45,003 bases of DNA from Clostridioides sp. (lineage in GTDB: Bacteria; Bacillota; Clostridia; Peptostreptococcales; Peptostreptococcaceae): positions 1-45,003 of the forward strand of contig JAISJN010000002.1 of NCBI GenBank assembly GCA_031261505.1. The letters run 5' to 3'. A program made the position numbers and the translations under genes. This document shows, in pieces, positions 33,756 to 41,726 of this stretch (the stretch's first letter is position 1; the number at the start of each line of letters is the position of its first letter). Under the pieces are notes generated by a model. That model made no database searches. It was not told the DNA's origin and saw only the letters and a list, made by a program, of their open reading frames with translations.

Positions 33756-34940
33756 TTGGAGATTAAAAATACAAACGCAAAGGAGATATGGAAGGAAAAT
33801 TTCATAGATGTCTACAATCAACCCGAATTTGTAATAGAGCGAGGAAATGGCAGTAAGGTATACGATGTCGAGGGAAACGAGTATATAGATTTCACCAGTG
33901 GATACGGGGTATCATCTCTAGGCTACGGTGACGAAGATATAAAGAAGGCATTAAAAAATCAGATAGACGAGATACTTCACACCTCAAACCTTTTTTTCAA
34001 CAAGCCAATGTTAAAGACAGGAGCAAAGCTCGTCGAGGTGAGTGAGATGTCTAAGGTTTATTTCTGTAATTCAGGCACAGAGGCAAATGAGACCGCTTTT
34101 AAAATAGCTAGGAAGTACAGCTCAGAAAAGTATGGAAACAACAGGGGAGTGATAATAAGTTTGAGCGAATCATTCCACGGCAGGACGATGATGTCGCTCA
34201 TGGCTACAGGTATAGAAAAATACCACGCATATTTTTACCCGCTGCCAGAGGGATTTAGACACGTAGCGATAAACGATATTGAAGGTTTCAAGTCTGCTGT
34301 AGACATTAGTGTTTGTGCGGTGATACTAGAGTCAGTGCAAGGAGAGGGCGGTGTAAATCCTCTGGATAAATCATACGTAGACGAGGTAGTTGACATATGT
34401 AGAAAAAACGATATCGCTATAATATTTGATGAAGTGCAGGCAGGCATTGGTAGGACGGGCAAGTTATTTGGATATCAGAATCTTGGAGTAAAACCTGATA
34501 TAGTTACTACAGCAAAGGGCCTATCAGCTGGAATACCAGTTGGAGCAGTACTTGTGAGCGATAAGTACTCAAAAGTACTTAGTATAGGTGATCAAGGAAC
34601 GACTTTCGGTGCAAATCCACTCGCAATGGTTAGTGCAGAGGTGGTTATAGGAAAAATAGAAAGTCCAGGGTTCTACGATGAAGTAAACAAAAAAGGAGCC
34701 TATATAAAGAAATTCATAGGGAAATTAAACAGCGATAAAATAGTTGATATAAGGGGTGTCGGGCTATTTATCGGAATAGAGGTAAGTGGAAGGGCAGATG
34801 AAATACAGAAAAAAGCAAGGGATAAGGGCTTGTTGATACTTACAGCAGGTCACAACGATGTAGTGAGATTCTTGCCACCGCTAACGATAACATACGACGA
34901 GATAGATGAGGCTCTTGAAATTTTGAAAGGATGTTTTTAA
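33756..34940 (+). CDS. argD: Acetylornithine aminotransferase
   Basis: A 394-residue class III PLP aminotransferase, fourth step of arginine synthesis. Seen: DFTSGYGVSSLGY, CNSGTEANETAFKIAR, SFHGRTM, FDEVQAGIGRTG and the PLP lysine in TAKGLSAGIPVGA (about residue 254), then FGANPLA. Some members also serve in lysine synthesis (succinyl-DAP step). TTG is the start, with AGGAG (33743-33747) a fitting distance upstream. A dispersed two-hairpin element separates it from argF. Confidence 0.94.
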   Translation: MEIKNTNAKEIWKENFIDVYNQPEFVIERGNGSKVYDVEGNEYIDFTSGYGVSSLGYGDEDIKKALKNQIDEILHTSNLFFNKPMLKTGAKLVEVSEMSKVYFCNSGTEANETAFKIARKYSSEKYGNNRGVIISLSESFHGRTMMSLMATGIEKYHAYFYPLPEGFRHVAINDIEGFKSAVDISVCAVILESVQGEGGVNPLDKSYVDEVVDICRKNDIAIIFDEVQAGIGRTGKLFGYQNLGVKPDIVTTAKGLSAGIPVGAVLVSDKYSKVLSIGDQGTTFGANPLAMVSAEVVIGKIESPGFYDEVNKKGAYIKKFIGKLNSDKIVDIRGVGLFIGIEVSGRADEIQKKARDKGLLILTAGHNDVVRFLPPLTITYDEIDEALEILKGCF

Positions 34941-34971
34941 AAATAGTAGGGACTTATTTTAGTACCGATAA

Positions 34972-35072
34972 ATATAACTTGAGATAAATATCCAACACCG
35001 CTACAGGTGGCGGGTATAAATCTCATTTCAGTGGGGAAAATCCCAAACTGAAAGCGTGAATCAGCATTTAAC
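34972..35072 (+). repeat. Dispersed two-hairpin element, copy 5, between argD and argF
   Basis: ATATAACTTGAGATAAATATCC start; outer stem TGAGAT/ATCTCA; inner ATATCC/GGGTAT and CACC/GGTG; second hairpin TTTCAGT...ACTGAAA with GGG/CCC; tail GCGTGAATCAGCATTTAAC. Both hairpins are close to perfect, making this one of the best-preserved copies. It ends 26 bases before the argF ATG. Confidence 0.88.
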
Positions 35073-35097
35073 ATGATTAAAAATTGGAGGATTGAGT

Positions 35098-36114
35098 ATG
35101 AATAAGATAAGTTTAAAGGGTAAAAGCTTCCTGACGTTAAAGGATTTCACAAAGGAAGAGATAAAATATTTACTGTCATTAGCAAGCTATTTAAAGACAA
35201 AGAAAAAAATAGGTATAAAAGGAAATTTGCTTGAGGGTAAAAACATAGCACTGCTATTTGAAAAATCATCGACTAGGACTAGATGTTCATTTGAAGTCGC
35301 AGTTTACGACGAGGGTGGGCACACGACATATCTAGGTCCAGGGGAATGCCATATGGGTAAAAAAGAATCGGTGGTAGATACGGCAAAGGTACTCGGGCGT
35401 TACTACGACGGAATTGAGTACAGGGGATTTAGTCAGGAAACCGTTGAGGGACTATCCGATTATTCAGGAGTGCCTGTGTGGAATGGACTAACAGATATGT
35501 ACCATCCAACCCAGATACTAGCAGATTTTTTAACCATCACAGAGAATATAAAGAAAGATTTAAATAAAGTAAAGCTCGTATACGTCGGCGACGCTAGAAA
35601 CAATATGGGTAACTCGCTCATGATAGGATGTGCAAAACTCGGAATGCATTTTGTAGCATTAGCGCCAAAAGAACTCTGGCCAGACGAAAATCTAGTGGCT
35701 GAGATGAAGGAAGTAATAAGTAAATCCCATGGAGAGATAACCTTGAGCGAGGACATAGATGACGTAGTAGATGCAGATGTAATATACACAGATGTATGGG
35801 TATCAATGGGTGAAGAAGATAAATACGAAGAAAGAATAAACCAGTTAAAAGACTATCAGGTAAACATGGATATGATCAAGAAAACCGGAAATGAAGATAT
35901 GATATTCTTACACTGCCTACCAGCCTTTCATGATTTAGATACAAAGGTAGGTCGCGATATTAACGATAAATTTGATCTAGATTCAATGGAGGTCACAGAT
36001 GAAGTGTTTAAGTCAAAGTACTCCAAGGTGTTTGAACAGGCTGAAAATAGGATGCATACTATAAAGTCGGTCATGGTAGCAACGCTCACCGATGTTGATT
36101 TGAAGACGATGTAA
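35098..36114 (+). CDS. argF: Ornithine carbamoyltransferase
   Basis: A 338-residue transcarbamylase making citrulline from ornithine and carbamoyl phosphate. Seen: the carbamoyl-phosphate site EKSSTRTRCSFEVA (about 57-70), HPTQILADFLT, and the ornithine/catalytic Cys block HCLPAFHD (about 270-277). Placed last in the arg cluster, it fits the anabolic role rather than the deiminase pathway. ATG 35098 follows TTGGAGG; a TTG 6 bases upstream is too close. The two-hairpin element upstream may give it separate control from argCJBD. argG and argH are not in the window. Confidence 0.95.
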   Translation: MNKISLKGKSFLTLKDFTKEEIKYLLSLASYLKTKKKIGIKGNLLEGKNIALLFEKSSTRTRCSFEVAVYDEGGHTTYLGPGECHMGKKESVVDTAKVLGRYYDGIEYRGFSQETVEGLSDYSGVPVWNGLTDMYHPTQILADFLTITENIKKDLNKVKLVYVGDARNNMGNSLMIGCAKLGMHFVALAPKELWPDENLVAEMKEVISKSHGEITLSEDIDDVVDADVIYTDVWVSMGEEDKYEERINQLKDYQVNMDMIKKTGNEDMIFLHCLPAFHDLDTKVGRDINDKFDLDSMEVTDEVFKSKYSKVFEQAENRMHTIKSVMVATLTDVDLKTM

Positions 36115-36115
36115 G

Positions 36116-36158
36116 ATAAATCAAGGTTCTCATGTATATTGTGAGAACCTTGATTTAT
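36116..36158. terminator. Long perfect stem-loop after argF
   Basis: ATAAATCAAGGTTCTCA and TGAGAACCTTGATTTAT pair perfectly over 17 bp around a 9-base loop. The T run is absent (TGATTTATGG), but the stem is strong enough to serve as terminator or 3' end. Confidence 0.8.
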
Positions 36159-36392
36159 GGATAGGAAGGTAATTAGAGAATAGCACTCACTTGGTTGGTT
36201 TTATGATAAAAAACTAATTGACTACATGATATCTGGAGTTAGGAAGTAAATGTGTTCACGATCATGAATCAGATAATTCAGTATATATTGATTGACGGTA
36301 AATTCGTGATAAATCAAATTTTTAAAAAAGGTGATAATTTCTCCAGCCACGTTTTGAATTGTAACCTTGATATTAAAATCGGTATGGAATAA
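36159..36392 (+). other. Gene-poor stretch with a doubtful small frame
   Basis: Between argF and the next dispersed element. An ATG at 36264 opens a 42-codon frame to TAA 36390-36392 (QIIQYILIDGKFVINQIF near its start) that looks protein-like, but there is no ribosome site at the right distance. A stretch just before (about 36200-36249) also reads like protein in another frame (WFYDKKLIDYMISGVRK). Probably gene debris. Confidence 0.3.
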
Positions 36393-36446
36393 AACTTGAG
36401 ATAAATGTACCACACCTCTATAGCTGTGGCATCTATCTCATTAAAA
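36393..36446 (+). repeat. Dispersed element copy 6, first hairpin only
   Basis: AACTTGAGATAAATG, then CCACA...TGTGG inner stem (other copies have CACC/GGTG) inside the outer TGAGAT/ATCTCA stem. The second hairpin and tail are absent, so only half the element is here. Confidence 0.7.
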
Positions 36447-36451
36447 TAACA

Positions 36452-36523
36452 GAATTATGCTGGAATAACCTTAATAACACTGCGCACTGCAGGTCCGGCA
36501 ATTAATAATTGCCAGCATAAAGC
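36452..36523. other. Structured segment upstream of pepC
   Basis: TTATGCTGG (36454-36462) pairs with CCAGCATAA (36513-36521); inside lies a perfect hairpin GGCAATTAATAATTGCC (36498-36514, sharing the last two bases). The pairing choices overlap, so they may alternate. The remaining gap to 36682 is AT-rich, with only the ribosome site GGGGAGGAA (36669-36677) recognised. Confidence 0.4.
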
Positions 36524-36682
36524 AAATGGAAAGTTAACGACAAAAGTCATCAGCCATTTATTATTTTCACAAGATTAAGTATTTTTAGTGTATTGAGTTG
36601 TAAAACCCTTTATTTAAGTATAAAATAATTATAGAGAGTTCATTATGCACTCTGATTTTATAAATATTGGGGAGGAAAGAAG

Positions 36683-38014
36683 ATGTCAAATGATATTAAA
36701 GCAGAATTAACCAACGAGTTTCGTAAATCGTTTAATAGAAATTCAAAACAATTACTAGCTCAACGTTCAGTTGTAAAAAATGGAATTAATGAGAGTTCGG
36801 AAAATCAAGAGACCTATATTATGAATACACCAGTCTTTAGCGAAGATTTAGATACTGGGGAGGTTGCAAATCAAAAACATTCTGGACGTTGTTGGATGTT
36901 TGCTGCCTTAAATACGTTCCGTCATAAAATATTGAATAACTTTAAGCTAAAAGACTTCGAATTATCTCAAAACTATACTTTCTTCTGGGATAAATATGAA
37001 AAAGCGAATTGGTTCTATGAAAATATTATTGCAACAGCAAATGAAGATACCGACACACGCCGTGTCTCATTCCTGCTTCAGAGTCCACAACAAGATGGTG
37101 GTCAATGGGATATGATTGTCTCGATTTTCCAAAAATACGGTGTTGTTCCGAAATCAGCATTTCCAGAGAGCAATTGTTCATCAAATTCTCGTACTTTAAA
37201 TAATTATTTAAATAAAAAATTACGCAGGGATGCTGTAATATTACGTGACTTAGTTCGAGGTGGCAAATCTCATGATGAAATCCAGACTGTAAGGGAAGGA
37301 ATGCTAAAAGACGTATATAATTTATTGGCGATTTCTCTTGGAACTCCACCGGAAACATTTGATTTCGAATATCGTGATGAAGATAAAAAATATCATTTAG
37401 ATCGAAATCTAACACCTCAGGAGTTCTTTAATAAATACTTAGATGTGGATTTAAATGATTATGTATCAATAATTAACTCACCAACTGAAGATAAACCATT
37501 CAATAAATCATACACTGTAGATTTATTAGGAAATGTGGTCGGAGGCAAGGAAGTGAAATATTTAAACGTGGATATGTCTACTTTCAAGGATTTAGCCATT
37601 AAGCAAATCAAGTCTGGAGAATCTGTATGGTTCGGCTGCGATGTCGGTCAATCTTCAAATCGACAATCGGGTATTATGAGCACTGATATGTACGATGTCG
37701 ATTCATTGTTTGATTCAGACTTTAAGATGACAAAGGCAGAGCGTTTAGATTATGGAGAATCTCTAATGACACATGCGATGGTCTTAACAGGTGTAGATTT
37801 AGTAGATGGAAAATCTACTAAATGGAAGGTTGAAAATTCATGGGGAGATAAAGTTGGCACAAAAGGCTACTTTGTTGCAAGCGACGCGTGGATGGACGAA
37901 TATACATACCAGATCGTAGTTCGCAAAGAATTTTTATCTAGTGAACAGCTAGCTGCATTTGAGGCAGAACCAAAATTGCTTGCACCATGGGACCCTATGG
38001 GGGCATTGGCATAG
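36683..38014 (+). CDS. pepC: Aminopeptidase C (bleomycin hydrolase family)
   Basis: A 443-residue cysteine peptidase of family C1B that trims N-terminal residues from peptides in the cytosol as a hexamer. The triad is visible: Cys in HSGRCWMFAALN (about residue 73), His in LMTHAMVLTGVD (about 364), Asn in VENSWGDK (about 384). The C-terminus DPMGALA is the usual end, which in this family reaches into the active site. Arginine is coded mostly by CGT/CGC/CGA here, whereas the surrounding arg and lys genes use AGA/AGG, suggesting horizontal gain, perhaps from a lactic-acid-type or Erysipelotrichia-type source. It stands alone and has its own terminator. Confidence 0.94.
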   Translation: MSNDIKAELTNEFRKSFNRNSKQLLAQRSVVKNGINESSENQETYIMNTPVFSEDLDTGEVANQKHSGRCWMFAALNTFRHKILNNFKLKDFELSQNYTFFWDKYEKANWFYENIIATANEDTDTRRVSFLLQSPQQDGGQWDMIVSIFQKYGVVPKSAFPESNCSSNSRTLNNYLNKKLRRDAVILRDLVRGGKSHDEIQTVREGMLKDVYNLLAISLGTPPETFDFEYRDEDKKYHLDRNLTPQEFFNKYLDVDLNDYVSIINSPTEDKPFNKSYTVDLLGNVVGGKEVKYLNVDMSTFKDLAIKQIKSGESVWFGCDVGQSSNRQSGIMSTDMYDVDSLFDSDFKMTKAERLDYGESLMTHAMVLTGVDLVDGKSTKWKVENSWGDKVGTKGYFVASDAWMDEYTYQIVVRKEFLSSEQLAAFEAEPKLLAPWDPMGALA

Positions 38015-38035
38015 GGCTATTAAACAACGTCAACT

Positions 38036-38078
38036 AAAATGCTATCTCTACAAAAAAGTAGTGGTAGCATTTTTTTAA
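38036..38078 (+). terminator. Rho-independent terminator after pepC
   Basis: AAAATGCTATCTCTAC and GTAGTGGTAGCATTTT pair around AAAAAA, with a T run after. Confidence 0.88.
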
Positions 38079-38101
38079 TTCCAAAATAATTATCTCGTAA
38101 C

Positions 38102-38130
38102 TTGACAAGTAAACGATAGTTTACTATAAT
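38102..38130 (+). promoter_or_regulatory. Promoter with a built-in TetR-type operator
   Basis: TTGACA (38102-38107), 17 bases, TATAAT (38125-38130) is a consensus promoter. The whole spacer is filled by the palindrome GTAAAC-GATA-GTTTAC (38109-38124). A repressor bound there would block RNA polymerase; the TetR protein encoded just downstream is the obvious candidate. Confidence 0.85.
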
Positions 38131-38192
38131 TATGTTGAAATATATTATGGTAAAATATTGTTATGAAAAACATTGTACACATAGGAGGATTC

Positions 38193-38831
38193 ATGATTGA
38201 TACAAAAGAAAAGATACTACAAGAATCACTGAAGTTATTCGCCCGAGACGGATATGAAGGTGTATCTGTGAGAAATATTGCCGAAGCAGTTGGAGTGACA
38301 AAGGGTGCATTATATAAGCATTATTCAAGTAAGCAAGCTATATTTGATAGTATTGTTACGAGAATGGAAGAATTAGATATTCAGCAAGCAGAAAAATTTG
38401 ATATACCAAAGCATGCGTTTTTAGAAAATCCACAAGCCTACAAAAATTTAGTTATACGCAATATTAAAAGTTTTACTGTTTCACAGTTTAAGTATTGGAC
38501 AGAGGATGAATTTGCATCGAATTTTAGAAAGATGTTGATACTTGAGCAGTTTAGAAATCCAAAAATGGCGGATTTATTGAGAAAGTACTTGACTGGTGGT
38601 GTGGTGGATTATACTCAGGATCTGATTAAAGAACTGTTTGACCTAGCTGGACATACGGAAAAAGACAGTCGTGTTTTATCTTTAGAATATTTTGCCCCAA
38701 TGCATCTGATGATGAATCTGTACTATGATATGGATGATAAAGGTAATGCTACAGAATTATTAGAAAGACATATTGATTACTTTATGTCGGCATACTTAGG
38801 TTGGGAGGAGGATTATGAAAATGAAAAATAA
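38193..38831 (+). CDS. TetR family transcriptional regulator
   Basis: A 212-residue regulator. The N-terminal helix-turn-helix (about 5-50) reads FARDGYEGVSVRNIAEAVGVTKGALYKHYSSKQAIF, the TetR signature. The rest is an all-helical ligand and dimer domain. It likely represses its own operon through the palindrome between the -35 and -10 at 38102-38130. ATG 38193 follows AGGAGG; an in-frame ATG at 38163 overlaps that region and is unlikely. It overlaps the next gene by 17 bases. Confidence 0.9.
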   Translation: MIDTKEKILQESLKLFARDGYEGVSVRNIAEAVGVTKGALYKHYSSKQAIFDSIVTRMEELDIQQAEKFDIPKHAFLENPQAYKNLVIRNIKSFTVSQFKYWTEDEFASNFRKMLILEQFRNPKMADLLRKYLTGGVVDYTQDLIKELFDLAGHTEKDSRVLSLEYFAPMHLMMNLYYDMDDKGNATELLERHIDYFMSAYLGWEEDYENEK

Positions 38832-39234
38832 AAACAAATTCAAGAAAATCGTGTTAGTCGTTGTTTTACTACTCGCGTTAGTTTCGGGTGTATTTCTATT
38901 CAAGTATATGAAGTCTGTAAAAAGCTATCAAGATAGAGTTGATAGTATCTCATTTGAAAACTATGATGCTAGTGGTATAGCAAACGGAAGGTATATCGGA
39001 GAATACGATGTTTCGCTTATTTATGCGAAAGTCGAAGTCATAGTTGAAAATGAGAAAATTACCAATATAAAATTACTCGAACACGAGAATGGACGAGGTA
39101 AGGCAGCTGAGAAAATAGGCGATAAGATAATAGATGAACAGAAAATTGACGTCGATGCAGTATCCGGTGCTACAAATTCGAGCCAAGTTATCAAGAAAGC
39201 CGTTGATAATGCATTATCAAATGGCAAGCAGTAG
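38815..39234 (+). CDS. Membrane-anchored FMN-binding domain protein
   Basis: A 139-residue protein with an N-terminal helix (about 9-28) that anchors it outside the membrane and an FMN_bind domain (about 60-136). The motif DVDAVSGATNSSQVIKKAV ends the domain; the Thr in SGATNSS is the residue that carries covalently linked FMN in related proteins. It would pass electrons at the outer face. Its start lies inside the TetR gene, and a nitroreductase follows 24 bases later, so the three form a redox operon. A flavin transferase (ApbE) is not in the window. Confidence 0.85.
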   Translation: MKMKNKNKFKKIVLVVVLLLALVSGVFLFKYMKSVKSYQDRVDSISFENYDASGIANGRYIGEYDVSLIYAKVEVIVENEKITNIKLLEHENGRGKAAEKIGDKIIDEQKIDVDAVSGATNSSQVIKKAVDNALSNGKQ

Positions 39235-39258
39235 AATAAAAGTCGGGGAGTGATATAA

Positions 39259-40302
39259 ATGCTGGATTTTATAATTGGAAAACCTATAGTAGTCCAAACT
39301 GACCGTAAATTGGTGGGAGTTTCAGAAGAGATATCCGAGATTTTATACTATGCCTCACTCGCACCAAATTCCCATAATACGCAGATGTGGAAGGTTGTGG
39401 TACATCCAAGCTCAGAGAGAATAACGATTCATTTGGACGAAGAAAGAACACTTGACAAAGTAGATAGTTCAAACCGTGAAGCCTTTATTTCTATCGGAGC
39501 GTACACGCAAAATCTACTGCTGGCTTTTGAAGCATATGGTTATGATGTAAATTTAAAAATCAATTATTCGAGTAGCGATGAGTTGGTTGTCATCATCTAT
39601 AAAAAGCTTTGTGAGGGAGAGTTAAAACATGGGAATATCGACAGTATTGTTTTACGACATAGTGATAAAAGGGCATTTGCAATGACGAAAATCGACGAAG
39701 ATATAATTAAATCGATTGTGAAAAAAACATCAGGATTACACTATTTTGCTTATGGCAGTGAAGATTTTGAATATATAAAAACAGTTACACTCGGTGCAAA
39801 TATCGTGCAAGCCGTAACTCAGGAAAGGCGAGACGAACTTGCTTGCTGGTTGCGATTTTCAAACGATGAGGCAGTTTCGAAAAAAGACGGATTGCCCGCC
39901 GAACAGTTGGGAATAACTGGAATCAAAAAAACATTGTATTACCTGTCCACTAATCATAAAAACGCAGGTGGAGATAGATTTGCAGAGCAAGGTATAAACA
40001 CTGTTAAAAAGCAGCTTGATAACTGTGCGGGTTTCTTCGTATTAACAGGTATAGATCAGAGGTCTAAACTTATAGAAACGGGTATGGCATTAGAGCGTTT
40101 TTGGTTGCAAGCTACGGAATTGGGCATTTCCGTACAAGGTATGAGCCAGGCTTTAGAAGAATCGCCTTTTAAAGAAGAAATACAAGAGTGTTTAAATTTT
40201 GAGGTGACCGTGCAGATGATATTGCGGGTTGGTTATACAAAATATTACGGTAAAAGTGCAAGGATTAGGCGTGATTTAAAGGAATATGTTCTTGTCGAAT
40301 AA
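39259..40302 (+). CDS. Nitroreductase family protein, Acg-like
   Basis: A 347-residue protein of the nitroreductase superfamily. ASLAPNSHNTQMWKVVV (about 32-48) is the FMN-binding opening, and the C-terminal half has the second lobe with ALERFWLQATELGISVQGMSQAL. It is longer than common NfsB-type enzymes and resembles the Acg group of large, divergent members, some of which act by holding FMN rather than by catalysis. It probably reduces electrophiles using NAD(P)H or the FMN-binding partner upstream. GGGGAGTGA precedes the ATG. Confidence 0.8.
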   Translation: MLDFIIGKPIVVQTDRKLVGVSEEISEILYYASLAPNSHNTQMWKVVVHPSSERITIHLDEERTLDKVDSSNREAFISIGAYTQNLLLAFEAYGYDVNLKINYSSSDELVVIIYKKLCEGELKHGNIDSIVLRHSDKRAFAMTKIDEDIIKSIVKKTSGLHYFAYGSEDFEYIKTVTLGANIVQAVTQERRDELACWLRFSNDEAVSKKDGLPAEQLGITGIKKTLYYLSTNHKNAGGDRFAEQGINTVKKQLDNCAGFFVLTGIDQRSKLIETGMALERFWLQATELGISVQGMSQALEESPFKEEIQECLNFEVTVQMILRVGYTKYYGKSARIRRDLKEYVLVE

Positions 40303-40387
40303 AACGCTTTAAGAAATAAATTTATTGAATAAGATACTGGAATAAACAATTTTCAACGGAAGATGACTGTTAATTGAATCTTCAAAA

Positions 40388-40396
40388 TGGTATAAT
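40388..40396 (+). promoter_or_regulatory. Extended -10 promoter for the DUF4003 gene
   Basis: TGGTATAAT, an extended -10 box, 40 bases before the ATG; AGGGGAGA in between is the ribosome site. Confidence 0.5.
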
Positions 40397-40436
40397 TAGG
40401 GTATTTGACTATTTAAAAGAATAAGGGGAGATTTTA

Positions 40437-41441
40437 ATGAGTAAATACCAAAAACAATTAGAGCTTTTCGTTGAAAACATTCCAGTAGCTAGAAAAGTTT
40501 TCAAATGGCAGGAATCATCTAAGGTGTTTTTATCATCTTTGATTTTGACTTCTAAGGGGATTCATGCAGATGAAGCCGTTCTGAAAGAAACACGAAAGAT
40601 GTACGACAAGAATACAAGCATATTCTCGAATTTGAAATATAATTCAGCGACAACAATAACGACTTTGCTGTCAGAAACTGAGAATCCAGCTGAAGTATTG
40701 AAAAATATTAACGAAGTTCAAACGTTATTAAAGGAACAGAAATTTTATAAAGATGATTACACAGCTTTAGTAGCAACGCAAATTGTTTTGAACACTCCAG
40801 AAAATGAGTATGAAAAGATAGCTGTACTTACTGGTGAATTTTATCAAGCTATGAAAGAAAAACATAGATGGATGACGGATTCAAGCGATTATATGTATGC
40901 TTGCCAATTTGCCATGTTAGGGCTAAATGTCAAGGATACTATAAGTAAAATGGACGAATTGATGGAAGAATTAATGCCACATTTTAAATGGACGCCTAAT
41001 TCAAGTCAAACATTGGCTCAAATGCTGGTTTTAGGTGATGTTGCCTCAGAGAATTCAACATCAGCTTCTCAAAAAATCGAACAAATTTTAAAACTTCAAG
41101 AAATGTTTAAATCTAAGAATCTAAAGGTTGGATCTGAATTTGTAGCTATTCTTGGCTTAATTGTGATGTTGCCAATAAGTTTAGAAGAAATCGTAGACCA
41201 GATAGTAGATTGTTGTGAGGAATTGAAGGCGGAAAAGGAATTTGGTAAATATAATGCAAAACAAATAACATTTATGTTTGCGTCATCAATCGTTATAATG
41301 GCGCTTGCAAATGATATGCAAAAAGAAACTAGCAATTCAGTAATGGCAAATATCATTACAAATTTAATTATGCAACAGCAAATGATGATGGCAATTTTGC
41401 TAGCAACTGTAACGATAAGCTCGATACCGACAAATAATTAG
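40437..41441 (+). CDS. DUF4003 family protein
   Basis: A 334-residue, mostly helical protein of the DUF4003 family, common in Firmicutes and of unknown function. Family traits: an early LSSLILTSKG segment, repeated helical pairs (LKYNSATTITTLLSE, YTALVATQIVL, YMYACQFAMLGL), and a Met-rich end (QQQMMMAILLATVTISSIP). It has no signal peptide; the C-terminal hydrophobic stretch might touch the membrane. It has its own promoter and is followed by two tandem copies of the dispersed element. Confidence 0.82.
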   Translation: MSKYQKQLELFVENIPVARKVFKWQESSKVFLSSLILTSKGIHADEAVLKETRKMYDKNTSIFSNLKYNSATTITTLLSETENPAEVLKNINEVQTLLKEQKFYKDDYTALVATQIVLNTPENEYEKIAVLTGEFYQAMKEKHRWMTDSSDYMYACQFAMLGLNVKDTISKMDELMEELMPHFKWTPNSSQTLAQMLVLGDVASENSTSASQKIEQILKLQEMFKSKNLKVGSEFVAILGLIVMLPISLEEIVDQIVDCCEELKAEKEFGKYNAKQITFMFASSIVIMALANDMQKETSNSVMANIITNLIMQQQMMMAILLATVTISSIPTNN

Positions 41442-41490
41442 AAGATAATTAGACCCGTAAAATCGGAAGTATGTTTCTATTTAAATGGAC

Positions 41491-41596
41491 ATATAACTTG
41501 AGATAAATCTCCGCCACCTCTATGGGTGGCGGACATAATCTCATTTAAGTTGGGGTTGAAATCCACCACCTAAATCGTTGAACCAGCATTTAATTA
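41491..41596 (+). repeat. Dispersed two-hairpin element, copy 7
   Basis: ATATAACTTGAGATAAATC start; outer TGAGAT/ATCTCA; inner CC-CCACC/GGTGG-GG; second hairpin TTTAAGTTGG/CCACCACCTAAA; tail TCGTTGAACCAGCATTTAATTA. Directly followed by copy 8. Confidence 0.88.
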
Positions 41597-41615
41597 ACGG
41601 TCAAAAAATTGCATA

Positions 41616-41700
41616 AAATATCCATACCTATACAGGCTGCGGTTACAATTTTCGTTTCATGGTGGAGTTATACACAACACCACGAAATCACCATTTATAC
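41616..41700 (+). repeat. Dispersed two-hairpin element, copy 8, diverged
   Basis: Lacks the AACTTGAG start but keeps both folds: ATCC-CCT/AGG-GGT for the first hairpin and TTTCATGGTG (41655-41664) with CACCACGAAA (41678-41687), 9 of 10 paired, for the second, then tail TCACCATTTATAC. It ends 26 bases before the cysS remnant. Confidence 0.75.
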
Positions 41701-41726
41701 TACAAAAACGCTAGGGGGAAAAGAAT

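Noticed and set aside
36222-36413. Minus-strand frame of 63 codons
   Set aside because: It has no ribosome site, overlaps the dispersed element, and shows no protein-like motif.
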